Source: Candidatus Omnitrophota bacterium
GTDB lineage: Bacteria > Omnitrophota > Gorgyraeia > Zapsychrales > Zapsychraceae
Assembly: GCA_029567025.1 (NCBI GenBank)
Contig: JAKQLT010000059.1
Location: 1-26,855, forward strand
DNA length: 26,855 bases
Direction: 5' to 3'
Part shown: positions 1 to 7,401 of the stretch, piece by piece
How positions within the stretch are numbered: position 1 is the first letter of the stretch
Layout: the number at the start of each line of letters is the position of its first letter
Translations under genes and position numbers: made by a program
Notes under the pieces: model-generated
What the model was told of the DNA's origin: nothing
Seen by the model: the letters and a program-made list of their open reading frames with translations, nothing else
Database searches by the model: none

Positions 1-398
1 GGCTTAATGAGGAGATCAGCCCGGAAGAATACGCCAAGAAGAAAGACGATCTGTTAAAGGAAAAGCAGAAATACGAGGAGTTGATCGGTGATACGCAAGC
101 AAGGGCTGAAACGTGGCTGGATCGGGCGGATAAGGCGTTTATGTTCGCTCAAACGGCTCAAGAACGGTTCAACACGGGCACGTTGGATGACAAGCGGTAT
201 GTTCTCTCGTGTTTAGGTTCGAACCTCGTCCTGTCGGGCAAGAAACTGCGGTTTCAGGTCGATGAATGCCTCGCTTTGTTCGAACGTGTGGCCCCAGACG
301 TACAAAGCCTCCACAACCGGTTAGAACCGACGCAAGGCGTTGATTCTATTACAGATTGGGAGGCTTTATATGCTTCAAATAAAAAATGGGGTGGGTGA
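1..398 (+). CDS. Large serine recombinase, C-terminal part (5' cut by window)
   Basis: The open frame enters from the left edge (first whole codon at 3) and stops at 396-398, giving about 131 visible residues. They begin with a charged coiled-coil stretch (LNEEISPEEYAKKKDDLLKE), followed by WLDRADKAF and then LSCLGSNLVLSGKKL. This order matches the C-terminal tail of large serine site-specific recombinases with a zinc-ribbon domain, as found on integrated elements of candidate-phylum bacteria. The catalytic serine domain and zinc ribbon would lie outside the window. Base composition differs from the rest: 30 of 60 bases at 61-120 are G or C, against 16 of 60 at 2641-2700, which suggests transfer. 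The last codons overlap the 3' end of the tRNA-His gene on the other strand, so the gene sits at a likely attachment site. The family call is by remembered pattern; confidence is good but not absolute. Confidence 0.75.
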   Translation, partial: LNEEISPEEYAKKKDDLLKEKQKYEELIGDTQARAETWLDRADKAFMFAQTAQERFNTGTLDDKRYVLSCLGSNLVLSGKKLRFQVDECLALFERVAPDVQSLHNRLEPTQGVDSITDWEALYASNKKWGG

Positions 399-464
399 CG
401 GGATTCGAACCCGCGACCACAAGAGCCACATTCTTGTACTCTAACCAACTGAGCTACACCCACC
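387..464 (-). tRNA. tRNA-His (anticodon GTG)
   Basis: Read on the minus strand this gives a full cloverleaf. The extra 5' G(-1) that defines tRNA-His is at 464 and faces C73 at 390. The acceptor stem GTGGGTG/CACCCAC is perfect. The anticodon loop ATGTGGC carries GTG between CAAGA and TCTTG, and the T loop is TTCGAAT. The CCA end is encoded (387-389). The GUN anticodon is a known target of queuosine modification, and genes for the queuosine precursor lie further right in this window. The 3' end overlaps the end of the recombinase gene by 12 bp. Confidence 0.95.
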
Positions 465-563
465 ATAAGGAATAGAAAAAATAAAAGTCAAAAATACCGA
501 AAACTTTTACTTTAATAACGTTGAAAAAAGGCAGAATAAATATCTCTAACAAAAACGGAACGT

Positions 564-591
564 ATTTTATCATAAAAAATTCTATCAACAA
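564..591 (-). promoter_or_regulatory. Possible promoter for tRNA-His
   Basis: On the minus strand TTGTTG (586-591) and TAAAAT (564-569) are separated by 16 nt, pointing toward tRNA-His with a leader of about 90 nt. The region 465-628 is otherwise A+T-rich and shows no credible gene. In such A+T-rich DNA this match could be chance. Confidence 0.3.
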
Positions 592-628
592 CAACTTCTT
601 TTACAAGCCCAAAAATTTAAAAAAATTT

Positions 629-1567
629 TTAAGGTCTTTGAATATCACCCTCAAAATTTATTTTGTTGATCTGAAAATCCGTCAAGGTCGTTGCAAAAGA
701 AAAGCGGACATCTCCCGCGACGCCCCAATCCGATACAGCATTTAAAATCGCGGCCTGCCAAGAAGACGCTAAAGAATTTTCCTGTTTTATATTCTGAAAT
801 CCTAACGGCATCTCCCTTAAAGAAAAATGGCCCGAAACTGTCATCCTATTATTTTCTGCAACGGCGTGCGCGCTTAATTTTACTTTTCCTGACGGAATCA
901 AGACATGCATCACGCTGTCTAAATCTTTTTTAACGCCATTAACCCAGCCAAAACTTTCTATTTGGCTTTGAGAAAAAAACATTCCGTCTTTGACAAAAAC
1001 GCCGGAAAAATGATACGCGAGCTTACGATCACGCACCGGCCAAGCTATATGTTTAATCTGCGCATTAATAGCATCCATCTGCCACAAATCTTTACCGTCT
1101 TTTTTATAAAAAATTTTTCCTTCGTGCGCTAAAAGAGCGTCGATAAAGATGGGAATTTCTAAGGATTGTTGCCGGATAACATTAAAAAAATTAACAGGCG
1201 AAATAAAATTATTTTGTTCGGAAGAAGAGCCGCCGTTCGGCAAGGGAACATCTTTTCGAATGACTAAAACGGGCTTATCAAAAACAATAGATAAAAAATG
1301 CCATTGACGTTTATAAAAATCAAAAAGGTTGGCTTGAATACTTATTTTCTGGCATTGAAAAAAGTCCCCAATGGCCAGATAAGAAGACTTTAATCCAAAA
1401 GGAAAATCATATCTTAAATCTCTAATAATCACATCCTGGCGAAAAGCCTTCTTGAGAATGGTGGTGAGAAGTGTTTCCCCATAAAAACGAATATAAAAAG
1501 AAATAAGAGTTAAAAAAACAAATAAAAAGATGAGGAAAATGAAAAAGATTTTTCGAAATAACTTCAT
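629..1567 (-). CDS. AsmA-like inner-membrane-anchored protein
   Basis: A 312-residue protein starting MKLFRKIFFIFL. It has one N-terminal membrane segment (about residues 5-28) followed by a basic/aromatic stretch and then alternating hydrophobic/polar beta-rich sequence. This is the layout of the N-terminal part of AsmA/DUF748-type proteins, which are anchored in the inner membrane and reach into the periplasm; members are linked to outer-membrane biogenesis or lipid transport. It is much shorter than full AsmA (about 600 residues). The frame is open upstream to 1666, but that extension would translate the tandem repeat next to tRNA-Arg and would put the membrane anchor 35 residues in, so the start at 1567 is preferred. 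There is no Shine-Dalgarno; a TATCAT box lies 6 nt before the ATG. The large AsmA-like gene at 2354 is transcribed divergently. The exact family is uncertain. Confidence 0.6.
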   Translation of the reverse strand: MKLFRKIFFIFLIFLFVFLTLISFYIRFYGETLLTTILKKAFRQDVIIRDLRYDFPFGLKSSYLAIGDFFQCQKISIQANLFDFYKRQWHFLSIVFDKPVLVIRKDVPLPNGGSSSEQNNFISPVNFFNVIRQQSLEIPIFIDALLAHEGKIFYKKDGKDLWQMDAINAQIKHIAWPVRDRKLAYHFSGVFVKDGMFFSQSQIESFGWVNGVKKDLDSVMHVLIPSGKVKLSAHAVAENNRMTVSGHFSLREMPLGFQNIKQENSLASSWQAAILNAVSDWGVAGDVRFSFATTLTDFQINKINFEGDIQRP

Positions 1568-1573
1568 AAGTTT

Positions 1574-1579
1574 ATGATA
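1574..1579 (-). promoter_or_regulatory. -10 box placing the transcript start at the ATG
   Basis: TATCAT on the minus strand followed by exactly 6 nt and then the ATG at 1567. No ribosome-binding site is present, so a leaderless transcript is predicted. The -35 match (ATGCCA, 18 nt upstream) is weak. Confidence 0.4.
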
Positions 1580-1610
1580 CGTTGATGCTGATAAGGATGG
1601 CATTTTAAAT

Positions 1611-1773
1611 CCAAACGACCCTGTCCCTAAAGGGATGAGGATGCGATCAAACGACCCCGAGAGCAAACAGCCCTCGGGGGCAAACCAAACGACCCCGTCC
1701 CTAAAGGGATGGGGATGCGATCAAACGACCCCGAGAGCAAACAGCCCTCGGGGGCAAACCAAACGACCCCGAG
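1611..1773. repeat. 74-bp tandem repeat built on the tRNA-Arg 3' end
   Basis: Two units (1611-1684 and 1685-1758) of exactly 74 bp differ at only two positions, and a third partial unit starts at 1759 and runs into tRNA-Arg. Every unit contains the sequence CAAACGACCCC twice, so this string, which is the complement of the tRNA 3' end plus the bases just after it, occurs at 1612, 1648, 1686, 1722 and 1760 with alternating 36/38-bp spacing. On the tRNA strand the segments between copies can fold. One has a 10-bp stem beginning CCCCGAGGGC with loop TGTTT; the other, in the unit nearer the tRNA, pairs CCCCATCCC with GGGACGGGG around TTTA with one mismatch. The array is strikingly G+C-rich against its surroundings. 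Confidence 0.95.
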
Positions 1774-1837
1774 CCGATTCGAACGGCTGACCCACAGCTT
1801 AGAAGGCTGTTGCTCTATCCAACTGAGCTACGGGGCC
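1764..1837 (-). tRNA. tRNA-Arg (anticodon TCT)
   Basis: The minus strand gives a full cloverleaf of 74 nt. Acceptor GGCCCCG pairs with CGGGGTC with one G-T wobble. The D stem is GCTC/GAGC, the anticodon stem ACAGC/GCTGT encloses loop CTTCTAA, and the T arm AGCCG/CGGCT encloses TTCGAAT. The discriminator base is G (1764). CCA is not encoded; the following bases are TTT, unlike the His and Pro genes in this window. Both ends of the gene are copied in flanking repeats. Confidence 0.95.
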
Positions 1838-1997
1838 GATTACATCTTAATATTTCCCAGAAAAATCGGCTCCATACTTGTTTCAACTCAATCTTTCCTC
1901 AATAAACAAGTACGGGGCCTATCATTAAAATCTTAACATCCCCAGAAAAATCGGCTCCATACTTGTTTTAACTTCATCTTCCCTCGATAAACAAAAA
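1829..1997. repeat. About 83-bp tandem duplication carrying the tRNA-Arg 5' end
   Basis: The block TACGGGGCC (tRNA 5' end, 1829-1837) plus its upstream flank is repeated at 1911-1919 and beyond. The best conserved part is a 28-base stretch, CCCAGAAAAATCGGCTCCAT and the eight bases that follow, at 1856 and again at 1941 (offset 85; the tRNA end itself is offset 82). A perfect 8-bp inverted repeat ACTTGTTT/AAACAAGT (1876-1883, 1904-1911) lies in the copy next to the tRNA but is degenerate in the other copy. From here to 2135 there is no credible gene. Confidence 0.85.
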
Positions 1998-2135
1998 CGA
2001 TAAGCCGATTTCCAGAAATATCCTAAAAATAAAAAGAGCAATTACTTATATCAAAATTACCTTGATATGTAAAGCGCCCTCTTCTTCTTTTTATAAAAAT
2101 TTGTATTTTTTTAATCACAAAATGGGCAGGTCAAT

Positions 2136-2212
2136 TGGTCGGGGAGGAGGGATTCGAACCCACGACCCCATGCTCCCAAAGCACGTGCGCTAGCCAACTG
2201 CGCTACTCCCCG
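2136..2212 (-). tRNA. tRNA-Pro (anticodon TGG)
   Basis: On the minus strand the acceptor CGGGGAG pairs perfectly with CTCCCCG. The D stem is GCGC/GCGC, the anticodon stem CGTGC/GCATG encloses loop TTTGGGA, the T loop is TTCGAAT, and the discriminator A and CCA end are encoded (2136-2138). Confidence 0.95.
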
Positions 2213-2235
2213 ATATTTTTTGAAAAGTGGTCAGC

Positions 2236-2264
2236 AGTATAACATGAGACATTTACTCGGTCAA
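2236..2264 (-). promoter_or_regulatory. Sigma-70-type promoter of tRNA-Pro
   Basis: TTGACC (2259-2264) and TATACT (2236-2241) on the minus strand are separated by exactly 17 nt and predict a start near 2229, 17 nt before the tRNA 5' end. This is one of the two best promoter matches in the window. Confidence 0.8.
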
Positions 2265-2340
2265 GCGGCAAACTTTAACAAAATAATAAATTCTTAAGAT
2301 TTTCTCTATTATTTTTAAATTGCTTTTTTCTTTTTACTGA

Positions 2341-2346
2341 TATAAT
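2341..2346 (+). promoter_or_regulatory. -10 box directly before the large AsmA gene
   Basis: A perfect TATAAT lies 7 nt before the ATG at 2354, with TTGCTT (2320-2325) 15 nt upstream as a possible -35. There is no Shine-Dalgarno sequence, so transcription would start at or one base before the start codon. Confidence 0.55.
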
Positions 2347-2353
2347 AGCTCCC

Positions 2354-5300
2354 ATGAAAAAAAAGATTATTTTTATCTTCCTCATTCTTTTTATTTTAGG
2401 CGCTGTTATCTTTTTTTATATCAATGAATTTTTCCTGAAAGGGAAAATCAAAGATGTCATCGAACAAAAAATAGCGGAAGCTATATCGCGTCGCATAACC
2501 ATCGAGGAAATCGGATTTCGCCTTCCTGCCGAATTGACGGCGACAAATATCAGAATTTATCAAAAAGAATCTGTTGACGACCTTTTTGCATCGATGGACA
2601 ATCTTTCCGTCAACATCATTCTTCCCGCGATTCTTTTTAATAAAAAAATCATCATCTCTTCTATTAAAGCCATTCATCCAACTGTTTATCTGATAAAAGA
2701 ATCGGCGCAAGATTGGAATTTTTCTGATCTTCTTCAATTAACCAACAAAGAAAATCCGCCGAAACAAGATGCACCTTTGAATATTTTAGTAAGAAAAATC
2801 TCTTTGAAAAATGGCTTTATTCATATTCAAGACAAATCGCGCGAAACACCTTGGGAAAGTTCTTTCGAAAATATTAATCTCGAGGCAGGATTATCTTTAA
2901 CCGGCCAGCTCAATTACAATTTAAGCGTGACAATTCCCAAAACAAAAGGCGATCTTCAATCTAAAGGGTCTTATAGTATCGCTACTAATAATTTTTCTTC
3001 TCAATCATCCTCTCATAATATTTATTTAAATGATTATCTGCCTCTTATAACATTACCTGTTCCCGTTAAACTCAAAAGCGCAATTTTTCATTCCGAAGGC
3101 ATACAAGTGTCTTATAAAAATAATGCTATGGAAGCCAACGGAGAAATTATTTTAGACCAATTAGACGCTCGTTTAAATAATGAACAAGACATCAGAGGCA
3201 ACATAGCGATTAACGCCCTATCTTTAAAAATGGAAAAAGAAAAAATCCAGGCCAAAGGAATTATAAAAATCAATGCCGCGCGTATTTTTCTCAATCAAGA
3301 AACAGGATTGGAAGGCGACCTCAGCGCTGATATTGAAGGCCTCCAATACGCGCCTAACAATATTTCTTTTAAAGGAAATCTATCGCTTAAAAATACCGCC
3401 TCTTCTCGTTTGCCTTATATTCAAATCAATAAAAATCAAATATTAAAAGCGTCCCTGGAAGGCCTCAATATTGACATCCATTTAAAAAATAATGATCTTT
3501 CAGGCAAAGCGGATATTCTCATGAAACCTTTTTCTTTACAACTCAACCCGGACACACATCTTCAAGGAGAATTTTCCGCAAAAATTAATTCCGTCAAGAC
3601 AACAGACCTTTACAAAAACATCTTCATTGAAGGAGACCTTTTTCTTGATAACGCCTTAGCGGAAATCGCAGAAACGCAAAAATTAGAAGGATCTTTTAAG
3701 GCGAGTTCTTTACGTTTAATGGTCAAAGATAAAGATATCGAATTATCCAGTAATCTCACCGCTCAAAATCTTAACGCGCAAATAACCAAAGACCAACTGC
3801 TAAAATGCGATCTTTCCACCCAAAATACAAAAGCCTCTGTCAAAGGCGATGACATTGCTTTACAAACAAGCCTTGATATCAAAAATATCTTCTTTTCTTT
3901 TGGCAAAGACCAAACTTTTCAAGGCAATATTTCTTCACCACAAACCATCATTTCTCTTAATAAAGGATCGCTGACAGCAAAAACAACCCTTAATATCACA
4001 AATGGCGTTGGAATCATAGGACCGCAAAAATTTGAAGGCAATCCCAATTTAACGCTTGTATACAAATCCGACCCTGCTAAAACAACGCCTCAATATTCAG
4101 GAACACTTTCTTTAAATGCTGTCCGCGCCTCTGGCTTGCCCACCATTGGAGCGATAAGCAACTTAACAGCTATGATATCTTTTGACCAAGATCACCTCGA
4201 GACACAAAAACTGACCTTAAAGACAAATAATATTTCTATTGAATCGTCGGGCATTGTGCGTAATTTCCTTAATCCTTTTTTAGATATTAAAATAAAAACC
4301 GGCGATATTATTATAGAAGACATTGCAAAACTTTTTCCGGACGTTCTTAAAAATGCCGGTGTCACTATCAAAGGCCTCCTGACATTAACCGCTAACTACA
4401 AAGGGCTTCTTCAAAAACCTTTAGACGCCGACGCGCAAGTGATATCCCAGCTCAAAAACGTTTTTGTGTCTTCTGATAAATTGCCATCGCCGATTGCCAA
4501 CTTGTCAGGAGAAATCAATTACCAAAAAAATCTTTTAACTTTAAAAAATGTCGGCGGTTTTTTTCAAGACAAACGATATAACATTACCGCGGAGGTCAAA
4601 AATTTCTCACAACCTGCCGTCAAGATAGATATTCTATCGGATGATATCAAGGCCACAGCTCAAATAACCGTTGCCGGTCAGAATATCCAAATAGCCACAT
4701 TAAAAGCAAATTATTTAAATTCTTCCTGCGATCTCAAGGGCGATATTTTCCTTAAAAATAATGCTGAACCCACTATCGATATGCGCGGTATTCTTAACGT
4801 AAATATCGCGGACTTACGTAATTTTTTACCCGCCAATATCAAAGAACAACTTTATCAACTGAAACCTTTAGGAACGCTTTCCATTGACGGCACTCTTAAA
4901 GGCGCGCCGACAAATTGGACAAATTGGCATCTATCCTTTAAAGCCACGTCCGCTCGATTTTCTGTGATGAATTACGCGATAGAAAATATTAAAATCGATT
5001 TTACGCAGAAAAACCAAGCTATCGACACAGCAACGCTTAATGCGACAATTTATGGCGGAAATTTCAATATGGCGCTGGTTTCTGATTTATCCCAAAACAC
5101 GCTCCCCATAAAAACATCTATGACGCTCGAAAATTTAGATTTGACTCTTTTACAAAAAGACGCGAAAACACCGATAAAAAATTTAGCAGGGCTGATGTCG
5201 GCGGCGCTTCAAGTCAGTGGCCCCATCTTAGATCAAAACAAAATAAAAGGCGCGGCTAATTTATCAATTGTTGATGGAAATTTAGGGCAAATTATTCCTG

Positions 5301-5671
5301 AATTTCGTAACACAATTTTTAATGCGGCTTCAGCGGATTTTACTATTCAAGACGGGAAATTCAAAACAGAAAACGCGACGATCAAAAGTAATATGCTGGA
5401 TCTTAAAGCCAAAGGATGGATTGATTTTGCAAAAAATATTAACTTCGATATTGCGCCATCTTCTAATCAACCAGCCGGCGACGAATCAGGAAGAATGAAA
5501 CTCTCTCTCCCCGCTCTTTTAGAAAAAGGATTTGTGATTAAAATCACAGGTTCGATAGACAATATCAAATATAAACTCGAACCTATTCCAATGAAAATTC
5601 TTGAAAATACCACAGGGACTGTAACAGATGTGATTAAAACAGGAATTAATATTCTTGAAGGACTTTTTTAG
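2354..5671 (+). CDS. AsmA/TamB-like periplasmic bridge protein
   Basis: A 1105-residue protein with one N-terminal membrane segment (about residues 4-23, very rich in I, L and F) and then more than 1000 residues of amphipathic beta-strand repeats with no other membrane segment. Near the end, TENATIKSNMLDLKAKGWID followed by a beta-rich tail matches the C-terminal AsmA domain. Such proteins are anchored in the inner membrane and span the periplasm; several are known or proposed to carry phospholipids to the outer membrane. The N-terminal region (EEIGFRLPAELTATNIRIY) is the usual AsmA/DUF748 opening. It has its own TATAAT box and no ribosome-binding site. It converges with rdgB and overlaps it by 26 bp. 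Substrate and partner cannot be read from the sequence. Confidence 0.8.
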   Translation: MKKKIIFIFLILFILGAVIFFYINEFFLKGKIKDVIEQKIAEAISRRITIEEIGFRLPAELTATNIRIYQKESVDDLFASMDNLSVNIILPAILFNKKIIISSIKAIHPTVYLIKESAQDWNFSDLLQLTNKENPPKQDAPLNILVRKISLKNGFIHIQDKSRETPWESSFENINLEAGLSLTGQLNYNLSVTIPKTKGDLQSKGSYSIATNNFSSQSSSHNIYLNDYLPLITLPVPVKLKSAIFHSEGIQVSYKNNAMEANGEIILDQLDARLNNEQDIRGNIAINALSLKMEKEKIQAKGIIKINAARIFLNQETGLEGDLSADIEGLQYAPNNISFKGNLSLKNTASSRLPYIQINKNQILKASLEGLNIDIHLKNNDLSGKADILMKPFSLQLNPDTHLQGEFSAKINSVKTTDLYKNIFIEGDLFLDNALAEIAETQKLEGSFKASSLRLMVKDKDIELSSNLTAQNLNAQITKDQLLKCDLSTQNTKASVKGDDIALQTSLDIKNIFFSFGKDQTFQGNISSPQTIISLNKGSLTAKTTLNITNGVGIIGPQKFEGNPNLTLVYKSDPAKTTPQYSGTLSLNAVRASGLPTIGAISNLTAMISFDQDHLETQKLTLKTNNISIESSGIVRNFLNPFLDIKIKTGDIIIEDIAKLFPDVLKNAGVTIKGLLTLTANYKGLLQKPLDADAQVISQLKNVFVSSDKLPSPIANLSGEINYQKNLLTLKNVGGFFQDKRYNITAEVKNFSQPAVKIDILSDDIKATAQITVAGQNIQIATLKANYLNSSCDLKGDIFLKNNAEPTIDMRGILNVNIADLRNFLPANIKEQLYQLKPLGTLSIDGTLKGAPTNWTNWHLSFKATSARFSVMNYAIENIKIDFTQKNQAIDTATLNATIYGGNFNMALVSDLSQNTLPIKTSMTLENLDLTLLQKDAKTPIKNLAGLMSAALQVSGPILDQNKIKGAANLSIVDGNLGQIIPEFRNTIFNAASADFTIQDGKFKTENATIKSNMLDLKAKGWIDFAKNINFDIAPSSNQPAGDESGRMKLSLPALLEKGFVIKITGSIDNIKYKLEPIPMKILENTTGTVTDVIKTGINILEGLF

Positions 5672-6236
5672 CCTTTTGTAAAGCCCGCGCGCGATGAGAA
5701 ATTTGCGCTTTAATGGCAGGATCAAGCTCACCAAACGTTTTGTTATAACGCGGAATAAAAAATAACGGATCATAACCAAAACCGTTTTTACCACGATGGC
5801 GTTTCTCAATCAATCCCAAACAGCTTCCAGAAACAACCTTTAAAAAACCTTTTGTATCGGCTAATGCAATAAAACAACGATACCGCGCTTGACGTTTTTT
5901 AAAAGGTACGTTTTTTAATTCTCGAAGAAGTTTTAAATTATTTTTTCTATCGGTCGCGTTTTCTCCCGCGTAACGGGCGGAAAAAATTCCCGGACGATTA
6001 TTTAATGCTTTTATTTCAATACCGGAATCTTCACCCATAACAAGTTTTTTTGTATAAAAAGCGATCGTAACTGCTTTCTTAATCGCGTTCTGAGCAAAAG
6101 TTTTCCCGTCTTCTACAATATTTGGCGCGTCGGGATAATCAGCTAACGAAGTGACACGAAATCCTAAATCTTCTAAAAGACTTTTGATTTCTCGCATTTT
6201 TCCCTGATTTTTTGTCGCCACCACAATTTCTCTCAT
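5646..6236 (-). CDS. rdgB: XTP/dITP pyrophosphatase (RdgB/HAM1 family)
   Basis: A 196-residue protein of normal family length. It hydrolyses non-canonical purine triphosphates (dITP, XTP) to monophosphates and so keeps them out of DNA and RNA. Visible family motifs in order are ATKNQGKMREI near the N-terminus, GEDSGIEI with the metal-binding/catalytic acidic residues, PGIFSARYAG, GFGYDPLFF and SHRARAL near the end. It is the last gene of the long minus-strand unit: the ATG lies 4 nt after the rph stop with no clear ribosome-binding site, so translation is probably coupled to rph. The rph-rdgB pairing is common in bacteria. Its 3' end overlaps the convergent AsmA-like gene. Confidence 0.95.
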   Translation of the reverse strand: MREIVVATKNQGKMREIKSLLEDLGFRVTSLADYPDAPNIVEDGKTFAQNAIKKAVTIAFYTKKLVMGEDSGIEIKALNNRPGIFSARYAGENATDRKNNLKLLRELKNVPFKKRQARYRCFIALADTKGFLKVVSGSCLGLIEKRHRGKNGFGYDPLFFIPRYNKTFGELDPAIKAQISHRARALQKAKKVLQEY

Positions 6237-6240
6237 AACA

Positions 6241-6957
6241 TTAAAATTTTATTCCTTTTAATATTCCTTTTTGAATAGTCATCAACTGTTCAACGCCTTT
6301 TTGCGCCAAATCTAAAAGTCCGTCCATTTGTTTTTTAGAAAAACTCCCTTTTTCCGCGGTACCTTGAACCTCCACAAATTGTTCTTTTCCTAACATAACG
6401 ACATTCATATCCATTTGCGCGTTGGAATCCTCATCATACTTTAAGTCCAATAAAAGAGTATTCTCAACTATCCCGACGCTAACCGCCGCCACATAATCTT
6501 TGATAGGAATTCTTTGAATTATTTTTTGTTTCTTCATTTTATCCAAAGCCAACACCAGCGCCACAAATCCGCCGGTAATAGATGCCGTGCGCGTTCCCCC
6601 GTCGGCTTGAATCACATCACAATCTATTTTAATCGTATTTTCACCGATCTGATTCATCTCAACCACCGCGCGTAAAGACCGTCCGACTAAGCGCTGAATT
6701 TCATGCACACGGCCTGAGGCATCATTGCGTTTAATGCGGGATGAACACGAACCCGGAAGCATCCCATATTCAGCGGTTACCCAGCCTTTTCCTGTTCCTT
6801 TTAAAAATGGCGGAACCGTATTTTCAACCGTCGCGGTACAAATCACTTTTGTTTCTCCGCATTCAATCAAACAAGACCCGGCAGGATGTTTGAGATAATC
6901 TTTTGTTATTTTAATAACGCGTAATTCATTTGGTTTTCGTCCATCAGAACGTTTCAT
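6241..6957 (-). CDS. rph: Ribonuclease PH
   Basis: A 238-residue protein covering the full RNase PH length. It removes nucleotides downstream of the tRNA CCA end phosphorolytically, giving nucleoside diphosphates. Family features are the N-terminal RSDGRKPNELR, ATVENTVPPF, GWVTAEYGMLPGS, GRVHEIQRLVGRSLRAV, CDVIQADGGTRTASITG, and the acidic MDMNVV near residue 180 that belongs to the active site. The start is supported by AAGGAAG about 5 nt before ATG. It lies 28 nt after queF and 4 nt before rdgB. Confidence 0.97.
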   Translation of the reverse strand: MKRSDGRKPNELRVIKITKDYLKHPAGSCLIECGETKVICTATVENTVPPFLKGTGKGWVTAEYGMLPGSCSSRIKRNDASGRVHEIQRLVGRSLRAVVEMNQIGENTIKIDCDVIQADGGTRTASITGGFVALVLALDKMKKQKIIQRIPIKDYVAAVSVGIVENTLLLDLKYDEDSNAQMDMNVVMLGKEQFVEVQGTAEKGSFSKKQMDGLLDLAQKGVEQLMTIQKGILKGIKF

Positions 6958-6985
6958 AACGTCTTCCTTTCTTAAACTTTACAAT

Positions 6986-7381
6986 TTATTTACGACGATA
7001 TTCCGCGCTCACCGTTGTTTCAATGCCGCCGCGCGGAGCCACAATACCTTTAACCCGAGCAGAATAAGGCTGGCAAGCTTTCACGATATCATCCAAAATA
7101 TGATTAACCAAATGTTCATGAAAAATACCCACCGAGCGATACGCGACTAAATATAATTTAAACGACTTTAATTCAAGACATGTTTTACGCGGCACATACT
7201 CAATATGCAATGTCACAAAATCCGGCAATCCCGTTTTAGGACAAATACACGTACATTCATTTGTCGTTAAATAAACCGTGTATTTTCTATTCGGATATTG
7301 ATTTTTCCAAACCTCAATATCCGGCATTTTTAAGGAACGAATATTATTTTGAAGATCTTCGTAAGATGATTTTGAGACCAT
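6986..7381 (-). CDS. queF: preQ0 reductase (7-cyano-7-deazaguanine reductase, short type)
   Basis: A 131-residue protein of the short, single-domain QueF type. It reduces the nitrile of preQ0 to the aminomethyl group of preQ1 using NADPH, the last step before insertion into tRNA. The catalytic cysteine is C47 in CICPKTGLPDF, with D54 as the partner acid. The substrate/NADPH-binding motif reads ELKSFKLY and is followed by GIFHEH. A good AAGGAG site precedes the ATG. It directly follows queE, completing the set queD-queC-queE-queF in one operon. Confidence 0.95.
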   Translation of the reverse strand: MVSKSSYEDLQNNIRSLKMPDIEVWKNQYPNRKYTVYLTTNECTCICPKTGLPDFVTLHIEYVPRKTCLELKSFKLYLVAYRSVGIFHEHLVNHILDDIVKACQPYSARVKGIVAPRGGIETTVSAEYRRK

Positions 7382-7401
7382 AAGATGGCTCCTTGCTGTG
7401 T

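Noticed and set aside
521..933. Plus-strand open frames opposite the AsmA-like gene
   Set aside because: They overlap the coding region of the minus-strand gene or A+T-rich intergenic DNA and show no family features.
1611..1773. CRISPR-like array
   Set aside because: The segments between the short repeats are themselves repeated and the whole unit is a 74-bp tandem repeat, so there are no unique spacers, and no cas genes are near.
1709..1936. 75-residue open frame on the plus strand
   Set aside because: It translates the tandem repeat and the antisense of tRNA-Arg; no ribosome-binding site and no protein-like composition.
2396..2737. 113-residue minus-strand frame inside the large AsmA gene
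   Set aside because: Shadow frame, rich in R/F/N from antisense A+T-rich codons; the plus-strand gene clearly explains this DNA.
5646..5671. Frameshift or misassembly at the AsmA/rdgB overlap
   Set aside because: Both proteins have complete, family-like C-termini; a 26-bp tail-to-tail overlap is ordinary.
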